From positions 1 through 64,000 of the forward strand of contig NZ_JBGOSE010000017.1 of the NCBI RefSeq assembly GCF_041538045.1: a stretch of DNA of 64,000 nucleotides, in the 5' to 3' direction. A program made the position numbers and the translations under genes. The notes beneath the pieces were generated by a model, which was given only the letters and a program-made list of their open reading frames with translations, was not told where the DNA came from and did not search any database. Below are positions 16,559 through 25,324 of the stretch, piece after piece (positions within the stretch are counted from its first letter, which is position 1; every line of letters begins with the position of its first letter). The DNA is from Aliiglaciecola sp041538045 (GTDB lineage: Bacteria; Pseudomonadota; Gammaproteobacteria; Enterobacterales; Alteromonadaceae).

Positions 16559-17386
16559 TTAAGGACTAAAGATAGACATCATTTGATTGATTTCTTGATT
16601 ACTAAACGTAATCGCATCCACCAGTAACTCAGCATCTAAATCAACACTCGCAAAAATAACAGGATTGATTTCTTCTTCAGGCTTTCCTGAGTAGTTTGTC
16701 GCTAACAAATAAGCTACCTTAGCGGCCACATGCATGATGGCAACCTCTTTGTTTCCCATTGCGTATTCTTCATCATCAATATGCATGATGGTCATTGAAA
16801 TTTGAGTAGGCAATTGCCAAAGTTGTAAAATCGTTGAACTGCATTGGGGGTAAGTAAAACCTAGGATGTTTTTTTGCAATTCAAATGGCATAACTGAGTG
16901 ATCTTGAGGTATGCAACTTGCGGCTAGCTCAGGGCTTTCTTTGGTAATCACCAATTCCGCTAAATTATGTAGTAATCCCAATAAAAAGAAACGTTCTGAA
17001 CCTCTAATTCTAGCTAGTTTTGCTAAATGTTTTGCTAGCAAGCCCGTATATAAACTCTGCCTCCAAAAGCGCTTTAAATCCATATGTTCACTGCTTAGTG
17101 AATCGAATGCATCTTTTGCTGTTTCCGCCATAACCAGATTATACAGAGCCTCCCCACCGAGGATGTTGACTGCTTTGGTAATATTATCAACTTGGGAGCG
17201 AAATCGAAATAATGGACTATTTGCCAGCTTTAATAATTTGGAGGTAAGTGACGGATCGAGACTAACCAAATTACCGATATCCTCACCATCAGATTGGTGA
17301 TCATCTAACATTTCACGAATACGCAGACAAATCTCTGGCAAAGCGAATGAGGTGCTGGCTTTTTTTGCGTAATCAATTGCTTGCAT
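16559..17386 (-). CDS. HDOD domain signalling protein
   Basis: Protein of 275 residues made of a single HDOD domain. The features are FALPEICLRIREML at the start, the segment LVSLDPSLTSKLLKLANSPLFRF (seen in halves around residues 42-64), AVNILGGEALYNLVM and GLLHNLAELVI. HDOD domains resemble HD phosphohydrolases but generally lack the metal residues and act as protein-interaction modules in signalling and motility. No output domain is fused. It is divergent from the wax-ester synthase gene across about 200 bases. Confidence 0.87.
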   Translation of the reverse strand: MQAIDYAKKASTSFALPEICLRIREMLDDHQSDGEDIGNLVSLDPSLTSKLLKLANSPLFRFRSQVDNITKAVNILGGEALYNLVMAETAKDAFDSLSSEHMDLKRFWRQSLYTGLLAKHLAKLARIRGSERFFLLGLLHNLAELVITKESPELAASCIPQDHSVMPFELQKNILGFTYPQCSSTILQLWQLPTQISMTIMHIDDEEYAMGNKEVAIMHVAAKVAYLLATNYSGKPEEEINPVIFASVDLDAELLVDAITFSNQEINQMMSIFSP

Positions 17387-17432
17387 AAATATTTTTGAAT
17401 GTTATGTGATTGCTGGTAGTGGACATTATAGA

Positions 17433-17473
17433 CACTCTGGGTGAATTTTTTGTTTTTTTTTGCCCTCAGAGTG
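17433..17473. promoter_or_regulatory. Inverted repeat between the divergent HDOD and WS/DGAT genes
   Basis: CACTCTG (17433-17439) and CAGAGTG (17467-17473) flank a T-rich 27-base stretch. The dyad could be an operator shared by the two divergent genes or a hairpin; its function is not known. Confidence 0.35.
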
Positions 17474-17594
17474 ATGGCTATGGATAATTCAAAAAAACAC
17501 GGCTACCAGTGCTTGTGCAATGATAAAAAGGTTGATATTTATGATGTATGGCGTACGGTATTATTCATAACATTCTGTTAACATGGGGCTTAAA

Positions 17595-19043
17595 ATGGAA
17601 GAACTCTCTGGTTTAGATGCTACTTTTCTATTTTTAGAAACTGAAAAAATCCCTATGCATATAGGTGGAGTGTGCATAATCGAAGGTTCGATGAAATTCG
17701 AAGAATTTTACGAATTTATCGAAAAACGTATTCACCTAGTATCAAAACTCACCGAGAGACTAGTAACAGTTCCACTAAGTCTCGACAGGCCTTATTGGGT
17801 TGAAGACCCCGACTTTGATTTAAGTCAGCATATTAAACGCATCAAGTTACCGGCTCCAGGTTCATGGAAAGAGCTTCGTTATGCTGCCTCCCAACACTTT
17901 TCAACTTGTCTTGATAGAAGTAGACCCCTATGGGAATTTATATTTGTTGAAGGTTTAGACAATGTTTCCCAAGTTCCCAAAGGTTCTGTGGCACTCATCA
18001 CCAAAGTGCATCATTCTGGTTTCGACGGTAAATCAGGGGCAGATCTTATGGCCATGATGTGGGATGTCACACCTGTACCTAGGCCCGTTCCCGCTAAAGT
18101 CGCCAAACCTCAAGAAAAAATTCCTGGCCCATTAAACCTAATGGCGCGTAGTGCGTATAACTTAGTCAGTATACCGGGCAAAATACCGGGATTATTATGG
18201 AATACCGGCAAAGCTACGTTAAAAGCTAGTTATCTATCCCGTATTCATAAAATTGAGATGCCAACGCTTCCCTTTCGTGCGCCGAAAACGCCATTTAACG
18301 GAATCGTCGAACAAGAACGCAAATGGAATTCCGCATTACTCGAGATTGATCGGGTAAAAGCCATACGTAAAGCGGTGGATGGTGCAACTCTAAACGATGT
18401 CATTTTGACTATTTGTGGTGGCGCGTTGAGACAATATTTATTGGGCAAAGGTGAATTACCAGATCAACCTTTAGTCGCCATGGTACCTGTATCAACCCGC
18501 TCGAAAGATCAGAAGAATGCGATGGGAAATCAAGTGTCTGCCATGTATATACAATTAGCAACAGACCAAGAAGATCCCATAAAACGGTTGGAAAAAATCC
18601 ATGTGAATACCTTAGTCGGTAAGCTGTACCAAGATGCCATTGATGCAAAAAGTCTAATGGGTTATGCCGACTTAATTCCATTTGGTTTAGCTGGTGTGGC
18701 TTCGAGATTTTATACTCGCTCGGCGTTAGCCAAATGGCATAGACCCTTTTTTAATTTGGTGATTACCAACGTACCAGGACCAAACGTTCCCCTTTATATA
18801 GGTGGACATAAACTAATTACCAATATGGGGACTGCCCCCATATTTGATGGAATGGGATTAATTATGCCGGTGTTAAGTTACGATGGAACTATCACTATCA
18901 GTCCCACTAGTTCCGCAAACTTAATGCCAGACATAGATGTTCTGACTAAATGCATATTAGACTCCGCCAATGAATTGGAAGCTGCCGTGCATACAAAGCA
19001 AGAAAAAATGGCTGCGTTTAACGCTTTATTAAATCAGAAGTAA
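17595..19043 (+). CDS. Wax ester synthase/diacylglycerol acyltransferase (WS/DGAT)
   Basis: Protein of about 482 residues that joins acyl-CoA to fatty alcohol or diacylglycerol, making wax esters or triacylglycerol as storage lipid. It starts in the family manner (LSGLDATFLFLETEKIPMHIG) and has the catalytic HHxxxDG motif in KVHHSGFDGKSG (about 141-152). The C-terminal domain has NDVILTICGGALRQYL and the NVPGP segment (VITNVPGPNVPLY). I chose the ATG at 17595 over the one at 17583 because a GGGG run lies 6 bases before it. Two alpha/beta hydrolase genes follow closely, as often seen beside this enzyme. Confidence 0.93.
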   Translation: MEELSGLDATFLFLETEKIPMHIGGVCIIEGSMKFEEFYEFIEKRIHLVSKLTERLVTVPLSLDRPYWVEDPDFDLSQHIKRIKLPAPGSWKELRYAASQHFSTCLDRSRPLWEFIFVEGLDNVSQVPKGSVALITKVHHSGFDGKSGADLMAMMWDVTPVPRPVPAKVAKPQEKIPGPLNLMARSAYNLVSIPGKIPGLLWNTGKATLKASYLSRIHKIEMPTLPFRAPKTPFNGIVEQERKWNSALLEIDRVKAIRKAVDGATLNDVILTICGGALRQYLLGKGELPDQPLVAMVPVSTRSKDQKNAMGNQVSAMYIQLATDQEDPIKRLEKIHVNTLVGKLYQDAIDAKSLMGYADLIPFGLAGVASRFYTRSALAKWHRPFFNLVITNVPGPNVPLYIGGHKLITNMGTAPIFDGMGLIMPVLSYDGTITISPTSSANLMPDIDVLTKCILDSANELEAAVHTKQEKMAAFNALLNQK

Positions 19044-19080
19044 TGGGCGCACTAAACAACCAAAGAAGTAGGAAGTTAAT

Positions 19081-19884
19081 ATGAACAACGAATTAGCCAC
19101 ATTGCCACACAATCGTCCTAAAAAGCGACATATGCTCACCGAAGGACGCGCGCTATTCGAACTCGGCACTACAAGTCTATTAATGCCGTTGCTAATGCAG
19201 GCTCCACGGGGTGACAAACATCCAGTAATGGTGTTACCGGGCTTTTTAGCGACAGATATTTCTACAAAACCTATACGCACTTTCCTTAAAATGAAAGGTT
19301 ATAAATCCCATGGTTGGGGCTTGGGCCGAAATTTAGGGACTCACATTGTTGGTGGGCGACATATCGTGAGCGACCAACTTCTTAATAAAGTCATAGAGTT
19401 ACACGTTAAATATGATAAAAAAGTAAGTCTTGTTGGCTGGAGTTTAGGCGGTATTTTAGCAAGAGAAATTGCCCGTGCGATTCCTGATTGTGTACGCCAA
19501 GTGATTTCCTTAGGCAGTCCATTTAATGGCCCCCAGGGCTCGGCCCCTGTTGCAGCTAAAATGTTTCAATTGATCAATGGTGATTTAAACGAAAGAGAGC
19601 CTCATGCCGCTAAACGTATTATTCCCCCCCCAGAGGTTCCTAGTACCGCAATTTTTTCCCGAAGCGACGGCGTCGCCCATTGGCAGTCATGCATCAATTC
19701 AAATGAACATCTTCATTCTTTGTCGGAGAATATCGAAGTAAAAGGGAGTCATATGGGCCTAGGACACAACTCTCAGGTGTTATGGATAGTTGCTAATCGA
19801 TTAGCGCAAACCGAAGGACAATGGCAGCCATTCAGGCAAAAAACCTTACATAAAATTCTTTACCCAAACCCAGACAGGGCATAA
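19081..19884 (+). CDS. Alpha/beta hydrolase, lipase-like
   Basis: Protein of 267 residues. VMVLPGFLATDISTKPIRTF near residue 43 is the oxyanion-hole region, GWSLGGILAREIA (about 120-132) is the nucleophile elbow, FSRSDGVAHW supplies the probable acid and the GSHMGLGHN segment the catalytic histidine. There is no signal peptide. It lies 37 bases after the WS/DGAT gene, with an AGGAAG ribosome-binding site, and only two bases separate it from the next hydrolase. A role in mobilising or remodelling neutral lipids is inferred from this context; the actual substrate is unknown. Confidence 0.85.
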   Translation: MNNELATLPHNRPKKRHMLTEGRALFELGTTSLLMPLLMQAPRGDKHPVMVLPGFLATDISTKPIRTFLKMKGYKSHGWGLGRNLGTHIVGGRHIVSDQLLNKVIELHVKYDKKVSLVGWSLGGILAREIARAIPDCVRQVISLGSPFNGPQGSAPVAAKMFQLINGDLNEREPHAAKRIIPPPEVPSTAIFSRSDGVAHWQSCINSNEHLHSLSENIEVKGSHMGLGHNSQVLWIVANRLAQTEGQWQPFRQKTLHKILYPNPDRA

Positions 19885-19886
19885 GT

Positions 19887-20786
19887 TTGACAGAAGTAAA
19901 CAATAGCGATGAACTTTTCGCGGACGTAAACGGAATTACATTGTGTTATCAGACCTTTGGCGATCCTAAAGGTAAACCTCTTTTATTGATCATGGGTTTA
20001 GCCACACAAATGATCCACTGGGATCCCCGGTTCTGCCAAAAATTAGTGGATCAAGGGTATTGGGTAATACGCTTTGATAATCGTGATATTGGCAAGAGTA
20101 CAATTTTGCATGATCAGAAAAAGCCGACATTCTTTTCAGTGGCAGCGAATCAGTTTTTCGGTAAAAAACTACATGTACCTTATAATTTGCATACCATGGC
20201 TAGCGATGCTGTAGCGCTATTAGATCATTTAAATATCTCTACCTGTCACTTAGTTGGTGTGTCTATGGGCGGCATGATTGCCCAGTGCGTTGCTATTGAT
20301 TACGCAAGTCGAGTTGCCAGTCTAACGTCAATTATGTCTACAACAGGCGATAGAGCCTTACCCAAAGCCAAAAACGCGGTAATTTTGAAGATACTGCAAC
20401 CGCCACCGAAAGAGCCAAAAGCATTCCTACAATATTCGTTAAAACTGTGGAAAATGCTCCATGGGAAGCACTTCAAATTTGATAAACAAAAAATTTCACT
20501 GCTATTACAACATGCCAGAGAACGTTCGTTTAATCCCGATGGTGTGTGGCGACAAACCTGTGCCATATTAGCCTCTCCTGATCGCACCCAAGCTTTGCAC
20601 TATGTCAAAGTACCCAGCTTAGTGATCCACGGTGATGCCGATCCCCTAGTTCCCGTTGAGTGCGGAATTGCTACTGCGGCTGCATTAGAAAACAGCGAGC
20701 TTTTGATTATTAAGGGAATGGGTCACACATTACCTGAAGAAGCTTGGGATCAAATGATTGACAGTATTGTTAAGTTAGCTAATTAA
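19887..20786 (+). CDS. Alpha/beta hydrolase
   Basis: Protein of 299 residues in the alpha/beta hydrolase fold. LLLIMGLATQMIHWDPRFCQ forms the oxyanion region, HLVGVSMGGMIAQCVA (about 115-130) is the nucleophile elbow, IHGDADPLVP (about 249-258) carries the acid and GMGHTLPEEAW (about 278-288) the histidine, so the triad is complete. The start codon is TTG, with AGGG about 7 bases upstream, directly after the previous hydrolase stop. Esterase, lipase and peptidase activities are all possible. Confidence 0.85.
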   Translation: MTEVNNSDELFADVNGITLCYQTFGDPKGKPLLLIMGLATQMIHWDPRFCQKLVDQGYWVIRFDNRDIGKSTILHDQKKPTFFSVAANQFFGKKLHVPYNLHTMASDAVALLDHLNISTCHLVGVSMGGMIAQCVAIDYASRVASLTSIMSTTGDRALPKAKNAVILKILQPPPKEPKAFLQYSLKLWKMLHGKHFKFDKQKISLLLQHARERSFNPDGVWRQTCAILASPDRTQALHYVKVPSLVIHGDADPLVPVECGIATAAALENSELLIIKGMGHTLPEEAWDQMIDSIVKLAN

Positions 20787-20816
20787 ACAAAAATAACTGG
20801 GCGTAATGAAGGTCGG

Positions 20817-21059
20817 TTAATCAAACAGATCCGTTTGTTTGGGTGTTGTAACCGTAGCGTCACTATTTTTCTTACGCTGGGCAATAGACTTACGTCTTTG
20901 GCAGGCTTTTATAATGATCCGCTTGGCATAAGGTGTTGCCTGATTCCAGTAAAGCCGCTCATCTCTACTGCGGAAACATCCAGTGCAATAACCGCTTTTC
21001 CCAGACTGGCAAACACCAATACAGGGGCTAGGAATATCAAAAAACTCGAGTTGATCCAC
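20817..21059 (-). CDS. DUF1289 family small cysteine-rich protein
   Basis: Protein of 80 residues. The signature SPCIGVCQSGKSGYCTGCFR (residues 10-29) has four cysteines spaced as in DUF1289, followed by the usual W-containing helix DERLYWNQATPYAKRIII. A metal-binding role is likely but unproven. The C-terminal 20 residues are polar. It is convergent with the hydrolase gene, 30 bases away. Confidence 0.88.
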   Translation of the reverse strand: MDQLEFFDIPSPCIGVCQSGKSGYCTGCFRSRDERLYWNQATPYAKRIIIKACQRRKSIAQRKKNSDATVTTPKQTDLFD

Positions 21060-21170
21060 GATAGTGACTCAATTTCATAAATTCAGATCATTTTCTATAG
21101 TTTACACCGTTATTCTTATGTAGGTGAAATACTCATAATTAAGACATGATCTGAATTTATTGAAATGCTT

Positions 21171-21584
21171 TTACTCTGGATATTGAGAGAATTTAGGTGC
21201 TGCTTGTCCGGCTTCGTACCAAGCAAACTTCTCTTCCCAAAATATATTCGCCTGAGGCGTCATATCTGGCACCTCATCTAAGAAGCCCGCTGGGATACAC
21301 AACAAACTACCATCACGGGTTAAGTAAGGCACTTGTGAACCACATTCAGTACAAAACACATTGCTAAAGCGCACCGCATTTGGCAAATCAAAACGCTTGA
21401 TTTTGTCTTCGCCACTTTGCCACTTTATATTCTCAGGATCGGTAAAAAGCAGTGACGCAAAAGCTGAACCGGTTTTCTTTTGACAGCGATCACAATGACA
21501 TTGATAAAAGCGTTTATACGGACCATGAACTTCGCACGTTACCGCACCACACAAACAGCGACCTTTAATTTCTCGCGGCATCAT
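21171..21584 (-). CDS. GFA family (CENP-V/GFA domain) zinc protein, copy 1
   Basis: Protein of 137 residues. It has the GFA zinc-binding cysteines: GRCLCGAVTCEVHG (about 8-21), CHCDRCQKKTGSAF (about 29-42) and VFCTECGSQVPYL (about 76-88). Family members are annotated as glutathione-dependent formaldehyde-activating enzymes or simply GFA proteins; most have no proven activity and there is no formaldehyde dehydrogenase nearby. A second GFA protein is encoded at 56747-57145. Confidence 0.9.
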   Translation of the reverse strand: MMPREIKGRCLCGAVTCEVHGPYKRFYQCHCDRCQKKTGSAFASLLFTDPENIKWQSGEDKIKRFDLPNAVRFSNVFCTECGSQVPYLTRDGSLLCIPAGFLDEVPDMTPQANIFWEEKFAWYEAGQAAPKFSQYPE

Positions 21585-21693
21585 TTTTCCTCTTATATTA
21601 GTGTTGCATTAAAAAGTGAATCAGGCTTATCGCTAGCCCTAATTATAGGAATTTACCTGCTGATAAATAGAAAAACCAATAAATACGTCAGAC

Positions 21694-21730
21694 ATAAAAA
21701 ATGCCAGTACGCATAAAGCAGACTGGCATT
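21694..21730 (-). terminator. Terminator of the pdhR-aceEF-lpdA operon
   Basis: Stem AATGCCAGT (21700-21708) / ACTGGCATT (21722-21730) with a 13-nt loop; on the minus strand it is followed by TTTTTT. It lies 20 bases beyond the lpdA stop. Confidence 0.9.
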
Positions 21731-21749
21731 CTTAATTTCTCTTAGAAAA

Positions 21750-23171
21750 TTACTTTTTCGTTGCTTTTGGATTTGGCAAATCAGTAATACTTCCTTCGAA
21801 AATTTCAGAAGCTAAACCAATTGATTCATTTAGGGTTGGGTGAGCATGAATTGTCAAAGCGACATCTTCAGCGTCAGCGCCCATTTCAATGGCTAAACCA
21901 ATTTCACCTAACATCTCGCCAGCATTGATACCGATAATTGCACCACCGATTACGCGGTTAGATTCTTTTTCAAATATCATTTTAGTCATACCTTCAGTAC
22001 GACCAGAAGCAATAGCTCGACCTGAGGCAGCCCAAGGGAAAGTGGCAGTTTCATAACTTACACCTTGCTCTTTAGCTTCTTTTTCAGTTAATCCTACCCA
22101 AGCAACTTCTGGGTCAGTGTAGGCAACTGAAGGAATACATTTAGGATCGAAGAAGTGTTTCTTACCGGCAATAACTTCTGCAGCCACATGACCTTCATGA
22201 ACGGCTTTGTGCGCAAGCATAGGTTGACCAACAAGATCACCAATTGCATAGATGTTGCTAACGTTAGTACGCATTTGCTTATCAACGCTAATGAAGCCAC
22301 GCTCATCTACTTTCACGCCAGCTTTATCGGCAGCGACTAAACCACCATTTGGACGACGTCCAACTGCCACTAATACTTTATCGTATTTAACTGGCTCAGC
22401 AGGAGCTTGTTTGCCTTCGAAAGTCACGTACAGACCATCATCTTTGGCTTCAACGGCAGTAACTTTTGTTTGTAGCATAACGTTAAACTTGTTTTTAACG
22501 TATTTTTGATAAATTTTGATAACGTCTTTATCAGCTGCTGGAATCAACTGGTCTAAAAACTCTACCACGTCAATTTGAGAACCCAGTGAACGATAAACGG
22601 TTCCCATTTCCAAACCAATAATACCGCCACCCAAAACTAGCATTTTTTCTGGGATGTCTTTCATTTCCAAAGCACCCGTTGAATCGATTACTCGATCATC
22701 ATCGTTTGGAATGAAAGGTAAAGAAACTGGCTCAGAGCCAGCCGCAATAATTGCGTTATCAAAGGTGATGGTAGTTTTACCATCTTTGCCTTCTACTTCA
22801 ATAGTATTGGAACCGGTAAATTTACCGTAACCTTGCACAAACTTAACTTTGCGCATTTTTGACATGCCTGATAGACCTTTGGTAAGTTGCCCTACTACAC
22901 TGTCTTTCCAGCCACGTACTTTATCTAAATCGATTTTGGGCTCACCGAACACAACGCCGTGTGAAGCCATTTCTTTTGCATCATCAATCACTTTTGCAAC
23001 GTGAAGTAACGCTTTAGACGGAATACAGCCTACATTAAGACATACTCCACCTAAGGTGTCTCGGGAGTCAATGATGACTGTTTCTATACCTAAATCGGCA
23101 GCTCTAAAAGCTGCGGAATAACCACCAGGTCCTGCACCAAGCACAACCAGTTGAGTTTTAATTTCGCTCAT
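21750..23171 (-). CDS. lpdA: Dihydrolipoyl dehydrogenase (E3)
   Basis: Protein of 473 residues, the FAD disulfide oxidoreductase that reoxidises dihydrolipoamide with NAD in the pyruvate and 2-oxoglutarate dehydrogenase complexes. FAD-binding motif VVLGAGPGGYSAAFRAADLG (about 9-28), redox-active cysteines in GGVCLNVGCIPSKALLH (about 41-57), NAD-binding LVLGGGIIGLEMG (about 178-190) and the C-terminal catalytic IHAHPTLNESIG are all intact. Length equals E. coli Lpd (474). A terminator-like hairpin separates it from aceF, so it probably also has its own promoter, as in E. coli. Confidence 0.97.
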   Translation of the reverse strand: MSEIKTQLVVLGAGPGGYSAAFRAADLGIETVIIDSRDTLGGVCLNVGCIPSKALLHVAKVIDDAKEMASHGVVFGEPKIDLDKVRGWKDSVVGQLTKGLSGMSKMRKVKFVQGYGKFTGSNTIEVEGKDGKTTITFDNAIIAAGSEPVSLPFIPNDDDRVIDSTGALEMKDIPEKMLVLGGGIIGLEMGTVYRSLGSQIDVVEFLDQLIPAADKDVIKIYQKYVKNKFNVMLQTKVTAVEAKDDGLYVTFEGKQAPAEPVKYDKVLVAVGRRPNGGLVAADKAGVKVDERGFISVDKQMRTNVSNIYAIGDLVGQPMLAHKAVHEGHVAAEVIAGKKHFFDPKCIPSVAYTDPEVAWVGLTEKEAKEQGVSYETATFPWAASGRAIASGRTEGMTKMIFEKESNRVIGGAIIGINAGEMLGEIGLAIEMGADAEDVALTIHAHPTLNESIGLASEIFEGSITDLPNPKATKK

Positions 23172-23271
23172 TATGACCTCAAATTTCGAATTCTATTCTG
23201 ACAGACCTGTAAAATACTACCTTCGCAACAGTATGTTAGCAAAGGAAAGCACGACTAAACACGAAAAATAT

Positions 23272-23312
23272 CAAAAAAGTGCGCTTTAACATAATTTATG
23301 TATAAGCGCACT
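23272..23312 (-). terminator. Terminator hairpin between aceF and lpdA
   Basis: Perfect 9-bp stem AGTGCGCTT (23278-23286) / AAGCGCACT (23304-23312) with further inner pairing (ACATAA/TTATGT). Read on the minus strand it is followed by TTTTTT. It lies 12 bases beyond the aceF stop and about 100 bases before lpdA, so it should end or attenuate aceEF transcription and allow lpdA to be controlled separately. Confidence 0.88.
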
Positions 23313-23323
23313 CGTATTGTTGC

Positions 23324-25309
23324 CTAAAGTAGGATTTGACGAAGATCGGCTAACACATTACCTAAGTGCACTGCAAATCGCGCAGCCACTGCACCATCGA
23401 TCACACGGTGATCGTATGACAATGATAGCGGTAACATAAGTCTTGGTTCAAAGTCTTTACCATTCCACTTAGGTTTCATCTCACTTTTCGAGACACCTAA
23501 AATAGCGACATCAGGAGCATTAACAATAGGCGTAAATGCCGTACCGCCGATACCACCTAAACTAGAGATAGTAAAACAACTACCCTGCATATCTGGACCT
23601 TTAAGTTTACCGTCTCTGGCTTTGATACTAATTTCAGTTAGCTCTCGAGATAATTCTACAATGCCTTTTTTATCTACATCTCGAACCACAGGAACAACAA
23701 GTCCTCCTGGCGTCTCTACAGCGATACCAATATGGTAATACTTTTTCTGGATAAGTGATTCACCAGACTCAGATAAAGATGTGTTAAATACCGGATAGGC
23801 TTTGAGGGCATCAGCCACCGCTTTCATCATAAACACAAGAGGCGTTATTTTAACCCCTAGTTTACGTTTTTCAGCGATAACGTTTTGCTCTTTACGGAAT
23901 TTTTCTAACTCAGTGATATCCGCTTCTTCAAACTGGGTAACATGTGGAATCGTAACCCAATTACGATGCAGGTTTGGTCCAGAGATTTTCTGGATACGTG
24001 TAAGAGGAACTTCTTCCACTTCACCAAACTTAGCAAAGTCTACCTTCGGTGGAGCAAGTACTTGCAGACCACCTGAACCCCCTCCTACTGAAGACCCTGG
24101 AGTCATCTTCGGACGTGATAACTCATATTTAACAAACGACTGAACATCTTCTTTTAAAATACGCTTCTTCGGACCACTACCAGTAACCTGAGTTAAATCG
24201 ACACCAAACTCTCTAGCTAAACGACGTACCGAAGGTGAAGCATGTACTTTACCACTGGACTTCTTGTCGGCTGCTGAAGGGTGATGTGGAACCGGTGGCT
24301 TACGGGTATTTTCCGACGCCGCTTGCGTTGGTGCAGCAGGTGCCGCAGCTTTTGGTGCTGGAGCCGGAGCCGCCGCTTTAGGTGCTGACTTTTCCGTAAC
24401 TTCAAGGGTAATAACTAAACTCCCCTCAGAGACTTTATCGCCAACGCTCAATTCGACACTTTTCACCGTACCGCCTTTTGGAGAAGGCACATCCATAGTC
24501 GCCTTATCGGTTTCTAATGTAACCAATCCGGCTTCTGCTTCAATTTCATCACCAGCTGCAACCAATACTTCAATTACTTCAACATCAGTATCGCCACCAA
24601 TATCAGGGACTTTTACATCAATTACTGAAGTAGTTTCTTCACCAGAATCTGCTTCGGCGCTAGCCGGTGCTTCTGGTGCTGACGCTTCTTGAGCTGGTGC
24701 CGTAGCTGGCTCTGACGCAGCTGGTGCAGATTCAGCACTTGGACCTGATGCACTTTGAGTAGCTAATTCAAGAACCAAAGTTCCTTCCGAAACCTTGTCA
24801 CCTACTTTAATTTTTATAGACTTCACTACACCTGCAACAGGTGAAGGAACGTCCATAGTGGCCTTGTCTGTTTCCAAAGTAATTAAACCAGTTTCGGCAT
24901 CAATCTCGTCACCTTCAGCAACCAGTACTTCGATAACCTCAACGTCGGTGTCACCACCAATATCAGGCACTTTAACTTCAATCACTTCACTGCTTGAGCT
25001 TGCATCAGCTGACGGTTGTTCTGGTGCGCTTTCTGGCGCGGCTTCCTCAGCTGGAGCTGCAGATGAATCACCTTCAGCAGCCAGTTTCATAATCAAAGTG
25101 TCTTGGCTGACTTTATCACCAACCTTTACCAGAATATCTGCTACAGAGCCTGCAAACGGAGCAGGAATATCCATACTCGATTTATCACTTTCTACCGTTA
25201 TTAGCGAAGATTCAGCTTCGACGTCTTCGCCGACAGCAACACAGATCTCTATAACTTCAACTTCTTCACCGCCCACATCGGGGACCAATACATCTTTTAA
25301 ATCTGACAT
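23324..25309 (-). CDS. aceF: Pyruvate dehydrogenase E2, dihydrolipoyl acetyltransferase, three lipoyl domains
   Basis: Protein of about 661 residues. Three lipoyl domains follow each other: the first with the lipoylated lysine in VESDKSSMD (K43), the second and third both with ETDKATMDVPSP, joined by Ala/Pro/Glu-rich linkers. Then come an E3/E1-binding domain (VHASPSVRRLAREFGVDL) and the acetyltransferase core ending in the catalytic SYDHRVIDGAVAARF motif. Domains 2 and 3 are nearly identical over the PDIGGDTDVEVIEVLVA stretch, which suggests recent duplication or gene conversion. I chose the ATG at 25309, with GGGAGGA 8 bases upstream, over an upstream TTG that lies inside that site. aceE ends 15 bases before it. 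Confidence 0.97.
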   Translation of the reverse strand: MSDLKDVLVPDVGGEEVEVIEICVAVGEDVEAESSLITVESDKSSMDIPAPFAGSVADILVKVGDKVSQDTLIMKLAAEGDSSAAPAEEAAPESAPEQPSADASSSSEVIEVKVPDIGGDTDVEVIEVLVAEGDEIDAETGLITLETDKATMDVPSPVAGVVKSIKIKVGDKVSEGTLVLELATQSASGPSAESAPAASEPATAPAQEASAPEAPASAEADSGEETTSVIDVKVPDIGGDTDVEVIEVLVAAGDEIEAEAGLVTLETDKATMDVPSPKGGTVKSVELSVGDKVSEGSLVITLEVTEKSAPKAAAPAPAPKAAAPAAPTQAASENTRKPPVPHHPSAADKKSSGKVHASPSVRRLAREFGVDLTQVTGSGPKKRILKEDVQSFVKYELSRPKMTPGSSVGGGSGGLQVLAPPKVDFAKFGEVEEVPLTRIQKISGPNLHRNWVTIPHVTQFEEADITELEKFRKEQNVIAEKRKLGVKITPLVFMMKAVADALKAYPVFNTSLSESGESLIQKKYYHIGIAVETPGGLVVPVVRDVDKKGIVELSRELTEISIKARDGKLKGPDMQGSCFTISSLGGIGGTAFTPIVNAPDVAILGVSKSEMKPKWNGKDFEPRLMLPLSLSYDHRVIDGAVAARFAVHLGNVLADLRQILL

Positions 25310-25324
25310 TTTGAGTCCTCCCAA

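Noticed and set aside
25309..25324. Upstream TTG start for aceF
   Set aside because: The TTG-GGA-GGA codons are the ribosome-binding site of the ATG at 25309, which begins with the conserved lipoyl-domain sequence.
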